Origin: Macrocystis pyrifera
Lineage: Eukaryota > Sar > Phaeophyceae > Laminariales > Laminariaceae
Direction: 5' to 3'
Assembly: GCA_031763025.1 (NCBI GenBank)
Contig: JASSKH010000006.1
Coordinates: 1,461,048 to 1,525,047 of the forward strand
DNA length: 64,000 bases
Part shown: positions 45,673 to 57,612 of the stretch, piece after piece
Position numbering within the stretch: position 1 is the stretch's first letter
Layout: the number at the start of each line of letters is the position of its first letter
The notes under the pieces: model-generated
Told to the model about the DNA's origin: nothing
The model's input: only the letters and a program-made list of their open reading frames with translations
Database searches by the model: none
Program-made: the position numbers and the translations under genes

Positions 45673-46373
45673 CCTTCTGCCGTAGCGCTAGTCCACCCCA
45701 CGATTATCAGCCGTGTTGATACCGACGTGGGCTGCGTGCGAGTTCTTGAAAGCATTGGCGGGGGCATGGCACACACGTCGTTCGCGCCTGAAACATGCGC
45801 CTCAGTCCTTGTTTCAGTTAAAGCGCTTGCCGGGTCCACTTCTCTCAGTCCCGCGTGTCCTACTTTGGAGCTAAACACAATCACGACTAAAAGCTGAATT
45901 TGCACCAAATCCGTCATCGGTGCGTGCCGTGCACGGATACTCCGGATGGTCGCTCTTACGGTTTTGAGGCGCTTCCTTAGCCCGCGTGCCCGGCGCAGCG
46001 ACGCTTTCCGGAGATCCTTTGTGTCGTCGAACACAAGATGTGCCAAAAAAAAACTCGGTGATCAAGTGACACGTGCACCCCCCTCTCCTATTTCGAAGTG
46101 ACTCCTTCGCAAGAAAATGGTTGCGTCGGTCCCACAAAAAGATACTCCCTGATGTTCCCTTGGTTTCTCATAGCGCAGAACGATGCTACCTGATCAAGGT
46201 TGGGGGGGGGAGGTGCTGCAAAACCCGATATCTCCACTACGAGAAATCAAGGGCAGCCCGTACAACCAAGGGCTAAGCGAATGAAAGGAATGAAAGTAAA
46301 GAGCAGGGCAGCTCTTAATGTACTCAACTAGAGGCTTCATAGGGCACGCACACCAGTGTACGGGCAGTTAGTA
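45673..46373. other. Intergenic, nothing recognised
   Basis: No supportable gene. A 134-codon minus-strand frame (46046-45642) has no domain. Confidence 0.3.
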
Positions 46374-46479
46374 TTACGGGGGACCGTAGTTATTAGGACC
46401 TACGGTATACACAAAAAAACTATATATTTCCCTGTTTTCACCAACAGTATTTGGTCCTTTTTACTATGGTCCCCCGTAA
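46374..46479. mobile_element. TA-flanked MITE, copy 3
   Basis: TTACGGGGGACCGTAGT at left and ACTATGGTCCCCCGTAA at right, flanked by TA on both sides. A good-quality reference copy for the family (106 bp). Confidence 0.85.
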
Positions 46480-47010
46480 TAGTTCAGAACTGGGGCCTCG
46501 ACGTCTTATTATCTTTGTTTATTTATTAATTTCTACGTAAGAAACGGTGCTCGGTTTAAGCGTTCTACCGACAACAAGAACGCCAAGTATACTATAATGT
46601 ATGAGGTGCTGGAACAGTGGCGTGTAAGCACCGATGATGTGAGGTGCGGGCCGGGATATTATTAGAGCGCTCTCCGCAGGCTCGATATCACCTCTTCGTG
46701 ACGTACGTGTTCTTTTTTACGTATCGCGCGATACTGATACGTATAGTCCTGTGTTTTAGTCGACCTGTTGCATAGGTTCTTTGACGAGAAGATCTCTCTT
46801 TACAGGATATTCAACCGGTGTCCGGAGGCCGTGTGGAGAAAGTGTATCGCACGCCCCCCGCCACCCTGTGCTCCTCTCCGCACCTATCATCTGCCTTCAA
46901 CTAGCCTGGCCGACCTTGCTTCGCGGCAGCCTCACGCTGATAGCCCACAAACACTCACCCCCCCCCCGTGCGCCCTATCATCGGATACTAAAGCACCCTG
47001 GAGGATCCTC
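46480..47010. other. Intergenic, nothing recognised
   Basis: No domain-bearing ORF or repeat seen. Confidence 0.3.
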
Positions 47011-47119
47011 TTATGACCGGGGGGGGGCATAGTAAATAGGACCAAATATTGTTAGTAAAAATAGGTAAATATATAGTTTTTTGTATACCATAGGTCCAAT
47101 TAACGATGGACCCTCGGAA
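47011..47119. mobile_element. TA-flanked MITE, copy 4
   Basis: Reverse-orientation, diverged copy: left end has the G run and CATAGTAAATAGGACCAAATA; right end AACGATGGACCCTCGGAA followed by TA. Confidence 0.7.
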
Positions 47120-48629
47120 TAGCGTGAAGAAAACCAAGCCCCCTTATGCCAAGCAAGAAAACGTGCACATCTTGCAACGGCTGGATGATAAACCGCGGAC
47201 GATTCCCGCTGCTGCTCGTTACACAGCCACCCGCCCCCCCACCCTTGCGTGGAGCCTTTCTTAATGATTGTATGCACGCTTGCCCCGTCCGCAAGGCCGA
47301 TCGGTGTGCTTTCGCCCGGGGGTAGCGTCAACGTACTCTTGCGTGCCCGCCATATCCGCGTGCCGATCTGCGTTTTTCAGCGGATGAACGGCTCACGACG
47401 TGATCAACTTCCATCAACGGCGTGGTCAGGAAGCAGTGACAAAAATACCAATGGAATGGGCGCGCGAATAAACCACTTGCTGGCCTTCTACAATAATGAC
47501 CATATCCCGTATACGTGGGACGGCAGGTTGACCAGTTGCGCGTCTTCTAGCACAGCTTTCTCAACGCGCCTTCAAGTGCAGCAAAGTAAGCATTCACTAG
47601 AGATACACCGTTCTCGCGGGCGCTGATCATGAAAGGTAGATGGGTGGGAGTGGCTTGGCCGGTTCCACTGTTACGAAAACCTTGTTCTCTCGTTTTTTTT
47701 CCGGGACGTCAACTCCCTCCCTCGGTGACTCCAGCTTTTTATTCCAGGTACCCGTCAGCTCCGACACCATTCGTCAGCTCGTTCAATGTTGCTTCGACGG
47801 GAAGGAAGTTGTGTTTGTTCGTCGGGTCGGCGACGGGCCCAGGTCTTAACAGACGCGACTGCGCGTTGGGAGGCTGGGGCGATGACACGGTGGAGAGCGA
47901 CTCTCCACCGCTCGGTCATGCCGAACCTTGTTACTTTCGCAAAGGTACCCTACCCGAGCAGCGTTGGGTCGAGGCCATGGTCAAGAAACCCAGCCTGGTT
48001 AAAGTTATGCAGTCCGTAAGAAGCGTCAATGGCTTGCCAGCAACATACGGTCGAGAGTACCATGCCATCCACAACGCCTCCGTTCACTCCCTTCCGGGGG
48101 GTTTCGGCATGTGTCCCTCCGTTGCTAGTTTTATGACGAACGTGCAGGAAATTTGACCTGCTCGACCACCGCATGTTTGTGCGTCACAGCGGCACTGGCA
48201 CCGGTGGCTTCATGTAGAGCGGACTCCTTGTCCCGAACAGTAAATGTTGTAGGGTGGGGAGGGACTTCGCCCCCAAACCATAGCAAGCATCCACGTCACA
48301 TGGCGTCACCGAGAATGGCGTACCAATGCCCGTGAGGGACACGGAGGTTGAGCAAGATCCAGGAGCATCGTTGGTGGCTCAAGACTAATTCGCGCCCACA
48401 GCAATGGCTAGACAATATTTTGTCCGCTGCCTCGATGACCCCGGACCGATGAAGGTCACGCTGTGTTATGCCCGGTACACTGCGGCGATGGGAGCAGGGA
48501 TCGGCCCATGGCTTCCCCAGATTTACCATGGTAGCACTACAATAGTATACTCTGTACCTTGCGAAACGCAGACGGATCCCGCTGGCCCGAAAGTGGGTTT
48601 ATTCGCTGTAACGTTGGCCCATCGGTGCA
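47120..48629. other. Weak open frames, nothing recognised
   Basis: The longest frame is plus strand 47629-48156 (175 codons), without a known domain or a clear splice context. The rest shows no features. Confidence 0.25.
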
Positions 48630-49265
48630 CACTATATATGGCGCTCCATGGCAGTCCCATGGCAGTCCCATCAAACCTCATTAACGTTCATGGCGCTGCT
48701 AGGGGAGTATCGATCAATGCCATGGGGTGCCCTGACTGTTGCCATGGTGCTTTTACGGCACGGCCATGAGCGCGCGTAGGGTTGTCGCGAGACTGTCATG
48801 GGACATCATGACCCTTTCATGTCGCTTTTATGGCGACGCATGGAATCTCATTGAACCCCAAGGCACCCCATGGCATTCCGTGCCGCTTCATCGTACCCCA
48901 TGGCAGTGACATGCTGCCATGCCAGTGCCATGGCAGTCCTAAGGAAACCCCTTGGCGTTTTTCGCGAAAGCCGCCATGAGCCTGCCATTGCCATCGCGAT
49001 CGGTTTCATGGACGTCCATGTGATCACATGTGTCATAAGAGTATCGTACAAGCGCCGATGGAAGCCCATGGAAGCGCATGAAAACGCATGAGGACCCAGG
49101 AAAGCGCATAAGTGCCCACATGATTTCTAGAACGCCTTCATGGAAGTTAATTGCAAAGGTCGTTAAGGTACCATGAAAACAACATGGGAGTGGCATCAAC
49201 GCCCATGAAAGCCCACGGAGTGCCATGAAGTGCTGTGGACGGTGGACGTTTCCATGGACGTTTAC
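48630..49265. repeat. CATGGCAGT-word tract 2
   Basis: The same vocabulary as 6640-7960: CATGGCAGTCCCATGGCAG, CCATGGGGTG, GCCATGGTGC, CCATGAAAAC and others in both orientations, irregularly spaced. No coding potential is recognised. Confidence 0.75.
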
Positions 49266-50519
49266 GAAAAGGAAAAATATATTGGCATCACCCTGTCGGA
49301 CCCCCTTTCGTGACGGGCTGTATTAGAGGGCTCGTATGCACGATCCACCTAGTCCCGGCGGAATCATATTTGCTGAAATATGTGTAGTGCAGGGTGCTTA
49401 CTACCGTCGAAAGCTGATCCGCCACCAACAGTCCGGTACACCCGGCAGACGGCATATCACGCAACGGAAATGGTTCACTGAATAGTACTGTACATGTGCC
49501 TTCCGAGTACGCCGTACACGCGAATGATGCACATGAAAGTGCTGCACGTGCAGCGTACTCGGATGGCCTTCTGTTGCCGAGAGAGTCACGCCGCTTTACG
49601 TGAAATTGACCAAGCTCACCCCCAAAACCCCCCTGTATTTCCCCGCCAGACCGTTTCCCCAAGTTAGGGCATCGATGGCTGTTGCTCGCACTGTTTCGCC
49701 TCTGGCTTCGGTTCTACTCTGTGCCAGGCTGTTGCTACAACAGGAACAAAACGGCTCCTTATTTCCTGGATTCAGTGTAGGTGCTGTGGCTCTGCCCTTA
49801 TGTGTCTAGTCGAAGACCCCCGGGTCCGGCCAGCCATCGTAGCTCAGGCTTATGCGCTCCCCCCCCATGACATAATCGCATAGACATAAGCTTCGGCATC
49901 GGGACAAGCATATAGTTCGAAGTTCTTGTGACAACGTTGTTTGAACAACGGGTGCCGCAGACGTTTCGTTCATCTTTCGCCTTTGTCGAGCGTAGTGCCA
50001 CACAAGAAGTGAAAACTTCCTCTACACCGCAGGGTTGAGGAGGTGCCTATCGCGTCTTCTAGGGGCGAGTTCATCGTCCCGGTCGTGCCGCTGTGAGCTC
50101 GTGGATATATGGTGGCAGCAGAAGCCTCTCCTTCCGTCTCTTCTCGCTCCTTGGCAAACTCTATTCTTGATCGAGCCCGCACCAGCCCGACCTCGCTCCG
50201 CTGTTCGTTCATATTGTGCCGGATCGCATCCGTGTCGGTGTGCAAAAATGTTGTGGAGGCCATTTTTTGTCGGCGAGGTAGAGTCGGGTGGGAGGTTGTC
50301 TGATTGTCGTACAGCTATAACGGCATAGACGGCATTTATTTCCAATGCTGATGCGTGCCACGGTAGGTGTAGGTCTTCGCTTGAGGAGCCGTCCATCTCA
50401 CCCAAGCTAACAAAAAGTGTTCAATATGAGAACAGTCCGATGACCTACGATAGATACACAATCAAGCCAAATTTGGAGCATGAACAGCATCCAAACAGTA
50501 CTGGGCACTTCCTCAGTCA
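49266..50519. other. Intergenic, weak minus-strand frames
   Basis: A minus-strand frame at 50263-49970 (97 codons) begins with an ATG-initiated MASTTFLHTDTDAIRHN stretch and has plausible composition but no domain. Nothing else is supportable. Confidence 0.25.
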
Positions 50520-50642
50520 ACCGTTTCGGGGCTGCAGTCCCGTTTTGGGGACAACAGACTGCTTAGCAGTTCCCGTTTGGGGACAAACCACTTTGAACTT
50601 GAGCGGTTTATCCCCGAAACGGGACTGCAGTTTCCAAACGAG
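50520..50642. mobile_element. Palindromic MITE, copy d (enlarged)
   Basis: GGGGCTGCAGTCCCGTTTTG at left is mirrored by CCGAAACGGGACTGCAG at right. An extra GTTCCCGTTTGGGGACAAAC block in the middle suggests a partial internal duplication. Confidence 0.7.
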
Positions 50643-51559
50643 TTATGCCGCACCCGTCAGTCAGAGATATTTTCGCCCAAAACAGCTACCTCTCTCGTGG
50701 CGCGGGCATGCTTGCTGCGCTCTGATCTGCAATCGTAGGGGGAGGGAGAAGTCTAAGGCAGATGTATGTGAAGGAGATGTGTACGGGTTTGGAGCCCAAC
50801 GTACCATGTAAAGCGAGCGTTCGTTTTGTATGTGGCAGTGTCGCTGTTTGCGACGGCCCGTGGAAATCGTTTGAGGGCGGTTTGGGTAGATATTCAAAGG
50901 GAGAAACCATGGCAAACCCCCTGGGGAAGAGTCCTCGTTGTTCATCCTGCAAGTGTTCACGCACGAAAGAGCGGGACCGCTCGAACACAACCCAAACTAG
51001 AGGGGGCGTATTTACCCATATTTTTTCTCAGAGCTCCCCACAGAAATTCCCCTCCACGTCGGCCTGACTGCCGTGAATTGAAAAAAGATGCCAAGTTTTC
51101 AACCCCAGCACTTCCCTAGTGTACACAACGGAAACGCAGGTAGTAGTATTCTTCGCATGAGCTCAGCAGGTTTCATCTGTTGAGGCTAGGCAGTAGAGCT
51201 ACATCTAGTGACCTAGACTGTGGCGTTCATCAACTGCTGTAATACGTGCAGCGAGAAACAATCGATAGAGGGCACGCAGCATGGCGGTACGCATATATAT
51301 ACAAAATGTGCGGTACACGTGGTGGGGAGAAATCACAAGCAAGGGTATGGGTAGAGATGAAATTTTATTGTGTGTATTTACATATATTGATGTCTAGTAC
51401 CAGGTAGTTGACACTACTCTGTATACTAAAGACAATAGTTCATGAAGTTTCATGCCAGGAAGTACACGATATGGTGGCAGAGATCGGCATGGGAACGACA
51501 AGCATATTTGCCACCAGGTGCCCTGGCATGTCATCGTCGGTCGCTACTTTGAACCAAGA
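50643..51559. other. Intergenic, nothing recognised
   Basis: No domain-bearing ORF, RNA gene or repeat. Confidence 0.3.
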
Positions 51560-52183
51560 CTAACAGTGAACGAACTTATCCGTAGACCAGCCGTAATGCT
51601 TTAGGGTTGGAACCCACGCGTTCTTGGCGGAACAATAAGCCACCACCAACCATCTTGCTCGAGGGCTGTTTTGACACGCATACATGTCGTCCCGTTTCAA
51701 CCGTCCCGTTTCATCCAGCAGTGGTGCAGGGTCTACAAGCATGCTGTGGTAGGAGAAACGACAACAGTGCGAATGACACATAACCCTTAGTTTCCGAACG
51801 TTAACATGCGCAGAATCGTACGAGGAAAGCTCTCCCCACGATGACAGTAGATCCCTTTCGAAGAAAAAAGCACCATCACTGGTCCTTGACCTTAGATGAT
51901 ACCTGATACGTAACAGAGAAAAAAACCTGGGAAATTCTTCGCGGCGGAGAGTATTGGCACAACATTTACCGTTCGGCACCAACGGCATCATACAACATAC
52001 CCCAACTTTGAGATCTAGCCGTACTTGCTCATCAACTATTGATGAAGACGAACAGCCAAGGCGCCCGAACGAGAAGTGCGATTCGGGGCAATCTTGACGA
52101 GCCTTGGCGGAGAGAATTATTTGCACGATGAAAACATTCAACCAAAAACCAAAGCACAAAATCCGCAAAGCAGTTGAACACAA
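51560..52183 (-). CDS. Unrecognised open frame, possible exon
   Basis: A 207-codon minus-strand frame with protein-like composition. It starts just after a stop codon and has no ATG at its beginning; the first residues are TTG-encoded. It is therefore more likely an internal exon or a decayed gene than a complete one. The first 25 residues are strongly hydrophobic, like a signal peptide or membrane helix. The rest is rich in Arg, Cys, Ser and Trp and ends KHYGWSTDKFVHC before the stop. I do not recognise a family. A second protein-like frame lies upstream on the same strand at 53671-53360, so the two may be exons of one gene or fragments of one relic. Confidence 0.3.
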   Translation of the reverse strand: MCSTALRILCFGFWLNVFIVQIILSAKARQDCPESHFSFGRLGCSSSSIVDEQVRLDLKVGVCCMMPLVPNGKCCANTLRREEFPRFFSLLRIRYHLRSRTSDGAFFFERDLLSSWGELSSYDSAHVNVRKLRVMCHSHCCRFSYHSMLVDPAPLLDETGRLKRDDMYACQNSPRARWLVVAYCSAKNAWVPTLKHYGWSTDKFVHC

Positions 52184-52524
52184 TTAACTCAGCGTACACT
52201 ACAACCAACTAGGCCGAGGAGAGAGCGCCCGAAACAATGCATGTACTGGCTGGGGGAAAACACGCCTACTGATTCCAAACGGCACACCGAAGTATATGTA
52301 GCACACATTTGTATATCTCCTTTACAGCGTCAATTACAGCCGGTGCATGCTACGGCAGGAGGTTCCTCGCTTCAAGAGTTCTGTACGTCACCGAAGACCC
52401 GAATTCGAGGAAACGTGGGCGTTTGACCCGAGCAACAACCCACGGCCGAGGTGTAAGACGAAACATTTAGTACAGCACAAATGATAAGGCGTGCCTTATT
52501 TGGTAGCTAGCTCTTTAGTGCCCT

Positions 52525-52618
52525 GAACCCTTTTAGAACCACGGTCCCGTCTGGGGGACAAGCCACTTTAGATTCAAGTAGTTTGTCCCAAAACGGGACT
52601 GCACTCCTAAAAGGTTTT
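52525..52618. mobile_element. Palindromic MITE, copy e
   Basis: AACCCTTTTAGAACCACGGT at left and GGGACTGCACTCCTAAAAGG at right, with AGTAGTTTGTCCCAAAACGG within the right arm. Confidence 0.7.
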
Positions 52619-53359
52619 AAGGAGCCCCCCGTCAGTCAGAAATGTTTTGGCAAAAAAAAAACAATCCCTATAGTAGCACGGCATTGCCTCTAAACGAAGC
52701 GTGCATATATAGTCCCCCTCACATACAATGCCTCTCGAAACGCTTACATTATAAGGCAAGTAAACGGCCCGAATCAGAAGGCGCAAATGATACCACAAGC
52801 CCGCCGATGCCGTTTCTGCAACTCCTCGCACACTGCGTTTGCGAGGGTTTATCAGCTTAACGTATACTGTCATACACCGACGACAAAAACTAAACGATCA
52901 CGCAGCCGCCCGCGCCAGGCAAAATCACTGAATAACAACTGTAAAACCGATATACATATATATATACATACAACGCCATCGGTCGTTAGGCGTTCCACTT
53001 CGAAGCAAAACATATCCGTCGCCAAATTTACCTACAGGCTTCTAACAGATAGTCGAGGTGCTTGTGCATGTGCATGTGGCTCCAACAGACAGAACCATGT
53101 AGTCGAACCGCGTGAAACAGTCAACGGAGCCCACAGTGGCGTTGCTGGCTGTGCGCCGAGAGCCCTCGCTGAAGGATCGCGACATTGTGAACAATTGGAC
53201 TAAGAATCAACGTGCCTCCAGCGACGCCGATGCTGCCGCCTTTACTACTGGGTCCAATTATTTGTCGAATCTAAAGGATTTTCACCCCTCCGACCCACGG
53301 TCCAACCAACGCTCTCTTTCAAAACATCAGCGACAAATATAGCACACACACTTGAGGTG
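52619..53359. other. Intergenic, nothing recognised
   Basis: Small frames only; a short TATATA run near 52953. Confidence 0.3.
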
Positions 53360-53671
53360 TCACGACGGCATGGCCTCCATGTTCTTCCGGAATACGTCAG
53401 CACGGCCAGCAGGACACTCCAGAAAAACAGAACCTGATGAGAAGGCCCCCAGCGCTATTCTGGGGAAAAACGGGTCGACGACGAGCAGCTTATAGGAATA
53501 AAGAGCGGCATGATACGAGCAAGAATCACGCCTACAAAACCAGGCATTAGCGCCGTCATCCGGACGCAGCTCCAACCCCCACTTGCGGAAGAAGCCAGCG
53601 ATGGTTGTGTTCACCGGTGCTCTCCCCACAATGCAGTAGTGCCACCGCGCGTCGATAAAACGTCGAAGTCA
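53360..53671 (-). CDS. Unrecognised open frame, possible exon
   Basis: Protein-like minus-strand frame that begins after TGA stops near 53680-53690 and reads RRFIDARWHYCIVGRAP... to a TAG at 53362-53360. It contains FFRKWGLELRPDDG and LLVVDPFFPRIALGAF. There is no in-frame ATG at the start, so it would have to be an exon or a fragment. Composition (Trp, Tyr, Phe, Cys) resembles an enzyme domain, but I cannot name one. Its relation to 52183-51560 on the same strand is unproven. Confidence 0.3.
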
Positions 53672-54098
53672 TCCTCTCGGTCAAGCGAGTCGAGTTTCCG
53701 TATTGAAAAGCCGCGTGATGGTTTATAAGAAAGCACAGCCTATAACATAGAGGCAGGCGGCCCCCTCCGACTTCGAAAGCCGTTTTTGGGGGCCTCCGCT
53801 CTAACCGCCATCCAAACCGGGCTGGAACCTTCAACTGACCACCAACAAGTACCTTGCCTCTTGCACGCCCGTCGATACACCACCAAACACAAAGATCACG
53901 CGAGTCCGCGCGTACAGATGTTCCTGCCCTGTTCCTTTTCTTGCGCACGGCACCATAACTCACAACAAGACAACAGTTGAAAAATGCCAGGAAAAACTTA
54001 CTTCACGCCCGCCACCAGTGTCGTCCGTATGCGACGATCACCAGCAGTTCACGCTGGCTGCCCCCCCCCCCCACTCGCCCTTCGTGAACTACCGAGAG

Positions 54099-55811
54099 CT
54101 AGTAGTTGAACAAAATGAGACTGAGCGCCATGATTGCCATGCCGGCAAAAATGGAGTCCGTTGTGACCTTGTCAGCAGGGTCGTAACGCACCGCGGTCGG
54201 TATGAGCTCGTGGAACGAGATGTTCACCATCAGTCCCGCCACAACTCCAAACAAGATGCCGTACACGAGCTCGCTCATGATATCCTTAAGAACAACCCAG
54301 CCGAGAGCCGCCCCAATGGGCTCACTGATCCCCGACAGTAGCGCCCACCCAAACGCCTTCAAACGGTTTCCGGTGGCGTAGTACACGGGGATGGCCACGC
54401 ACAGCCCCTCTGGGATGTTGTGGATCGCAATGGCCACCGCTAGGGCTGCCCCCACCGAGGGATCAGAGAGTGTCGCAACGAATGTGGCCAGGCCTTCCGG
54501 GAAATTGTGGATCCCGATCGCGACAGCGGTCATAAATCCCATGCGCACGAGTTTTCGGTCATCTCCCTTCTCTGCCGCTTCGTCGCCGGCCACCATCGCC
54601 TTCACGGTGCCTTCGGCGTCCGCACCCTCCTCCACAACGTTGACGTCCCCGCCGGTGTCGACCTTGCACTCGGGCGTGACGGTAGACGCGGCCATATCCG
54701 CATGCGGGTGCTGGTGCTGGTGCTGCACCTTGCCGGCCAAGCTGAGCTGCAGCCTATGGAGATCGGGTGACGGGTTTATGATCGGCCCGGTGCCAAGCTC
54801 AACGACGACGTCATGGTCGTGTGAGAATTCGCGGGACGATTGAGGGCGATCGTAAGCATAGTGGGCCTGCTGTTGACCGTTCCCTCCGCCGTTCGCGTCC
54901 GTTTGCGCCGGCGGCTTCTCGGCAGCAGGAAATTTAGAGTCGGCTACGCCGCTCGAGGCGACAGCAACAGTTGCTCCCTCGACGAAAGCGTCACCTTTCG
55001 ATGTGGAAACGTCACGATGAGAGCGTTTACCAGATGATATGTTGTTCAGGTCGTAGAGGTCGATGTCGATGTTGTGGTCGCCAACATCACCCTCGAGGAG
55101 GTGTACCACGAAGTCTATCCCTTTGTAGAACAGAATGCCACCGAACAAGCTGACTGTCGCGTACGTGTACGAGTCCGCCTGGCGTTGTTGGTAAAAAAAA
55201 CGTGGTTATTCAGGAACGGAGGCATACCGGGGGGTGGGGGTGGAGGGAGGCTTGACACAGCAGCCACTTGAAAAATGGAAGCGCAGTATCGCGTCTCTCA
55301 GTGTGCATCATTTGAATGGACACCGACGTAGGAAAATTCCATGATGCTCGCAACCTCGTCTACGGACGAGGAACAGCTTCAGAGCACCTCACTATGGGCA
55401 TGAACCTTACATCCCAAACCCCAACCCTTACACGGTTCGAAACAGCCTTAGCAGGCTCCGTTCAACACCCAAAACATGCGCCGACAATGGGGGTGGCGGA
55501 CTCCATCTCCCAAAGTTCAGCGTGCAACAGAGCGCACGCTCAACAACCCCGCGTGAGCTGCCTGAAGCGCTGACCGCCATGTGCCCGCAGTGTGTTCGAT
55601 GGCCTCGTCTCGTAGAGGTGTTTCAGTATCACACCATGTACATTATGAAAACGAGAATATTTGGGCGAAACAGACCACTCACCTCGGAACAACCATAAGC
55701 GACAAAGGCGCCCTGCGACTCTTCGAATAAATCCACGAAGGAAAGGTAGAGCATAACTCCGGCGGAGAGACCCAGCGAACCCGCCAAGAAGCGTTTACTC
55801 GCCAGCTTCAC
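54099..55811 (-). CDS. ZIP-2 metal transporter, exons 2 and 3 (ZupT/GufA-like)
   Basis: Paralogue of ZIP-1 with the same exon plan. Exon 2 (55811-55683, 129 nt) encodes VKLASKRFLAGSLGLSAGVM and a membrane helix, with a CGAACAG acceptor and a GTGAGT donor. Exon 3 (55178-54099) follows a CCAG acceptor in phase 0. It encodes the third helix (LFGGILFYKGIDFVVHLLEG), a variable loop with a His-rich patch (HQHQHPH, residues 143-149 counted from the Leu encoded at 55148-55146), and five C-terminal helices. Metal-binding motifs HNFPEG (214-219) and HNIPEG (243-248) are intact. His-rich loops in ZIP proteins are thought to sense or bind metal; ZIP-1 lacks this patch. Intron 2 is 504 bp. Exon 1 was not found up to the end of the window; with one like that at 42.3 kb the protein would be about 439 residues. 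Metal specificity is unknown. Confidence 0.9.
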
Positions 55812-56009
55812 CTGTTCGAAGGCGACAAAAACACGACGAGGTTAGGCAGTGACGCAAAGCCAAGGTTTGTCAGAGGCAGGGAACGCGTGTCGCAGTAGGG
55901 ATGGCATCGAAATTTTTCCGAAGCTCCTCGCTTGAAGAGCTCTGTACTATGAGTAAGTCACCAAAAAAAAAATGCAGTTCGACGAACAGACCGAAAGCCC
56001 ACAAACCCT

Positions 56010-56091
56010 AACCCTTTAAGTGTTGCAGTCCCGGTTCTTTATAGAAGTTGAGTGTTTTGTCCCCTAAACGAGACTGCAATCCTAAAAGGGT
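56010..56091. mobile_element. Palindromic MITE, copy f
   Basis: ACCCTTTAAGTGTTGCAGTC at left and GACTGCAATCCTAAAAGGGT at right form the terminal arms; the centre is diverged. It lies about 200 bp upstream of ZIP-2 exon 2, i.e. in its presumed intron 1. Confidence 0.75.
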
Positions 56092-57119
56092 CCATAGGTA
56101 CAAAGTGCGCCAAGAACAACTTAAATGACACGCGCGTATAGACTGGCTTTCCGACGATATCGGGTTAAGGAGCCCGGTTAGTCCCAGTGACATTTTTATT
56201 GCCAAGAAGTGGGACCCCTATCGCAGCGGGCCTGAGGGAGCAGTGGCGTGCGGCGGCAGTCGAGCGATACTAAGTGCTGAGCGCTTTGCCGCCAAGCGGC
56301 AGTGATGTGCGGCCAACAAGTGATTACAGCGGAGAGAGCGCGACGAGGTACGTACAATGTGCGTGGGTGAGTGTGAGAGTAGATGGGGCACGGAGTTCTG
56401 TCGTGGAAGCCCCGCGCACCCTCGCGTGTCATTTTTCAGCGAGGGCTTGGCGTAGATATGGATGTTTTGGGACCGAGGGATCGCTTTCGACGCTGGCGGA
56501 TGGTTCTCGAATGCCACAATCAAGGGCGGAAGCCCGAGGCGACCCAAACGCAAAGGACGAAGACCCACCGGAACGAGTCCAATACTTGTTACTTCAAATA
56601 TTAGTATCAACGTAGAAAGGTGAGCAGAGGAAGAAACGCAATACTAATAGTAAACATGGGCTTTTGAATGACCAGGTTGTACCGAGCGACCTCGCTGGCC
56701 ATGGTCAGGGACCCATGAATAATCTGATGCCGCTCGAGAAGAAAAAGTGCGGACGGGGGTGATCGGACACCGGGGTCGGCCCAACTGCTGTGCGAGTCGC
56801 GCCTGGTTTTCATCCAGACACACGCGCACATAACGTGTCCGATACGGAATACGAGACAAGCCTGTTGCCGGTGGTATGTTCTATTCTATACTCGTGCAAT
56901 GCCTAAACATTAACGTGATGAATTATGTGTATCACACGTGCATCATCGACTCGCCCTGCTGGTGCGGCGGGTTAACACAACGGTTGTTGTCAACTCCCGA
57001 TAAATAGGAAGACAAAACGTACCGCCCGACCGTCAAAAGAAAATTCTGGTGAACGCAACGTCACCAGGGGAACAACAATATAGGGTAGAAGCAGCCCCCG
57101 CCCTGCGATCTCTCACATT
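56092..57119. other. Intergenic, nothing recognised
   Basis: Several overlapping frames (longest 130 codons, minus strand) without domains. Confidence 0.3.
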
Positions 57120-57560
57120 ATTTGGCCTTTGGAGTTTACTTCCATGGAAGTTTCATGGAAGTAAACTCTATTTCCATGGACATGAAAACAAATCCATGGA
57201 AGAGAATTGCTTCCATGGAAGTGATAACCAATTACTTCCATGGAGGTAAAACTTTACTTCCTAATGGTTACGTCCTGAACGTAAAATTTACTCCCACGAA
57301 GGTAAAAGCAAATCCTAGTTGGATTTTTCTCCCATGGAAGCTAATAGTAGGGTTACTCCATCCTCCAACTTCATGGAAGTAAACATGGGTCAACTTCATG
57401 AAACTAAACGATATGTTCCAACCTTCCAGCAAACTTCCGTTGACGCTTTCAACAAATTCCATGGAAGAAATATGTAGTTCTATAAAGGTTAGATTTACTC
57501 CCACGGAAGTTGAGAAAACTTCAGTTTTCCATAGGATCCACCTTCAAGGTATATGTTCCA
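57120..57560. repeat. TTCCATGGAAGT-word tract
   Basis: The 10-bp perfect palindrome TTCCATGGAA and extended forms (CTTCCATGGAAGT, ACTCCCATGGAAG, ACTCCCACGGAAGT) recur about every 20-35 bp in AT-rich context. Related to the CATGGCAGT tracts by the same CCATGG core, but with different arms. Confidence 0.8.
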
Positions 57561-57612
57561 CCATTTTCCCTACTACCCTGCTCCCGCTTGGTACCTTGAC
57601 CCTGCAGTGGGT

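Noticed and set aside
54391..55271. Plus-strand open frames opposite ZIP-2 exon 3
   Set aside because: Same reason; their peptides mirror those opposite ZIP-1 because the exons are paralogous.
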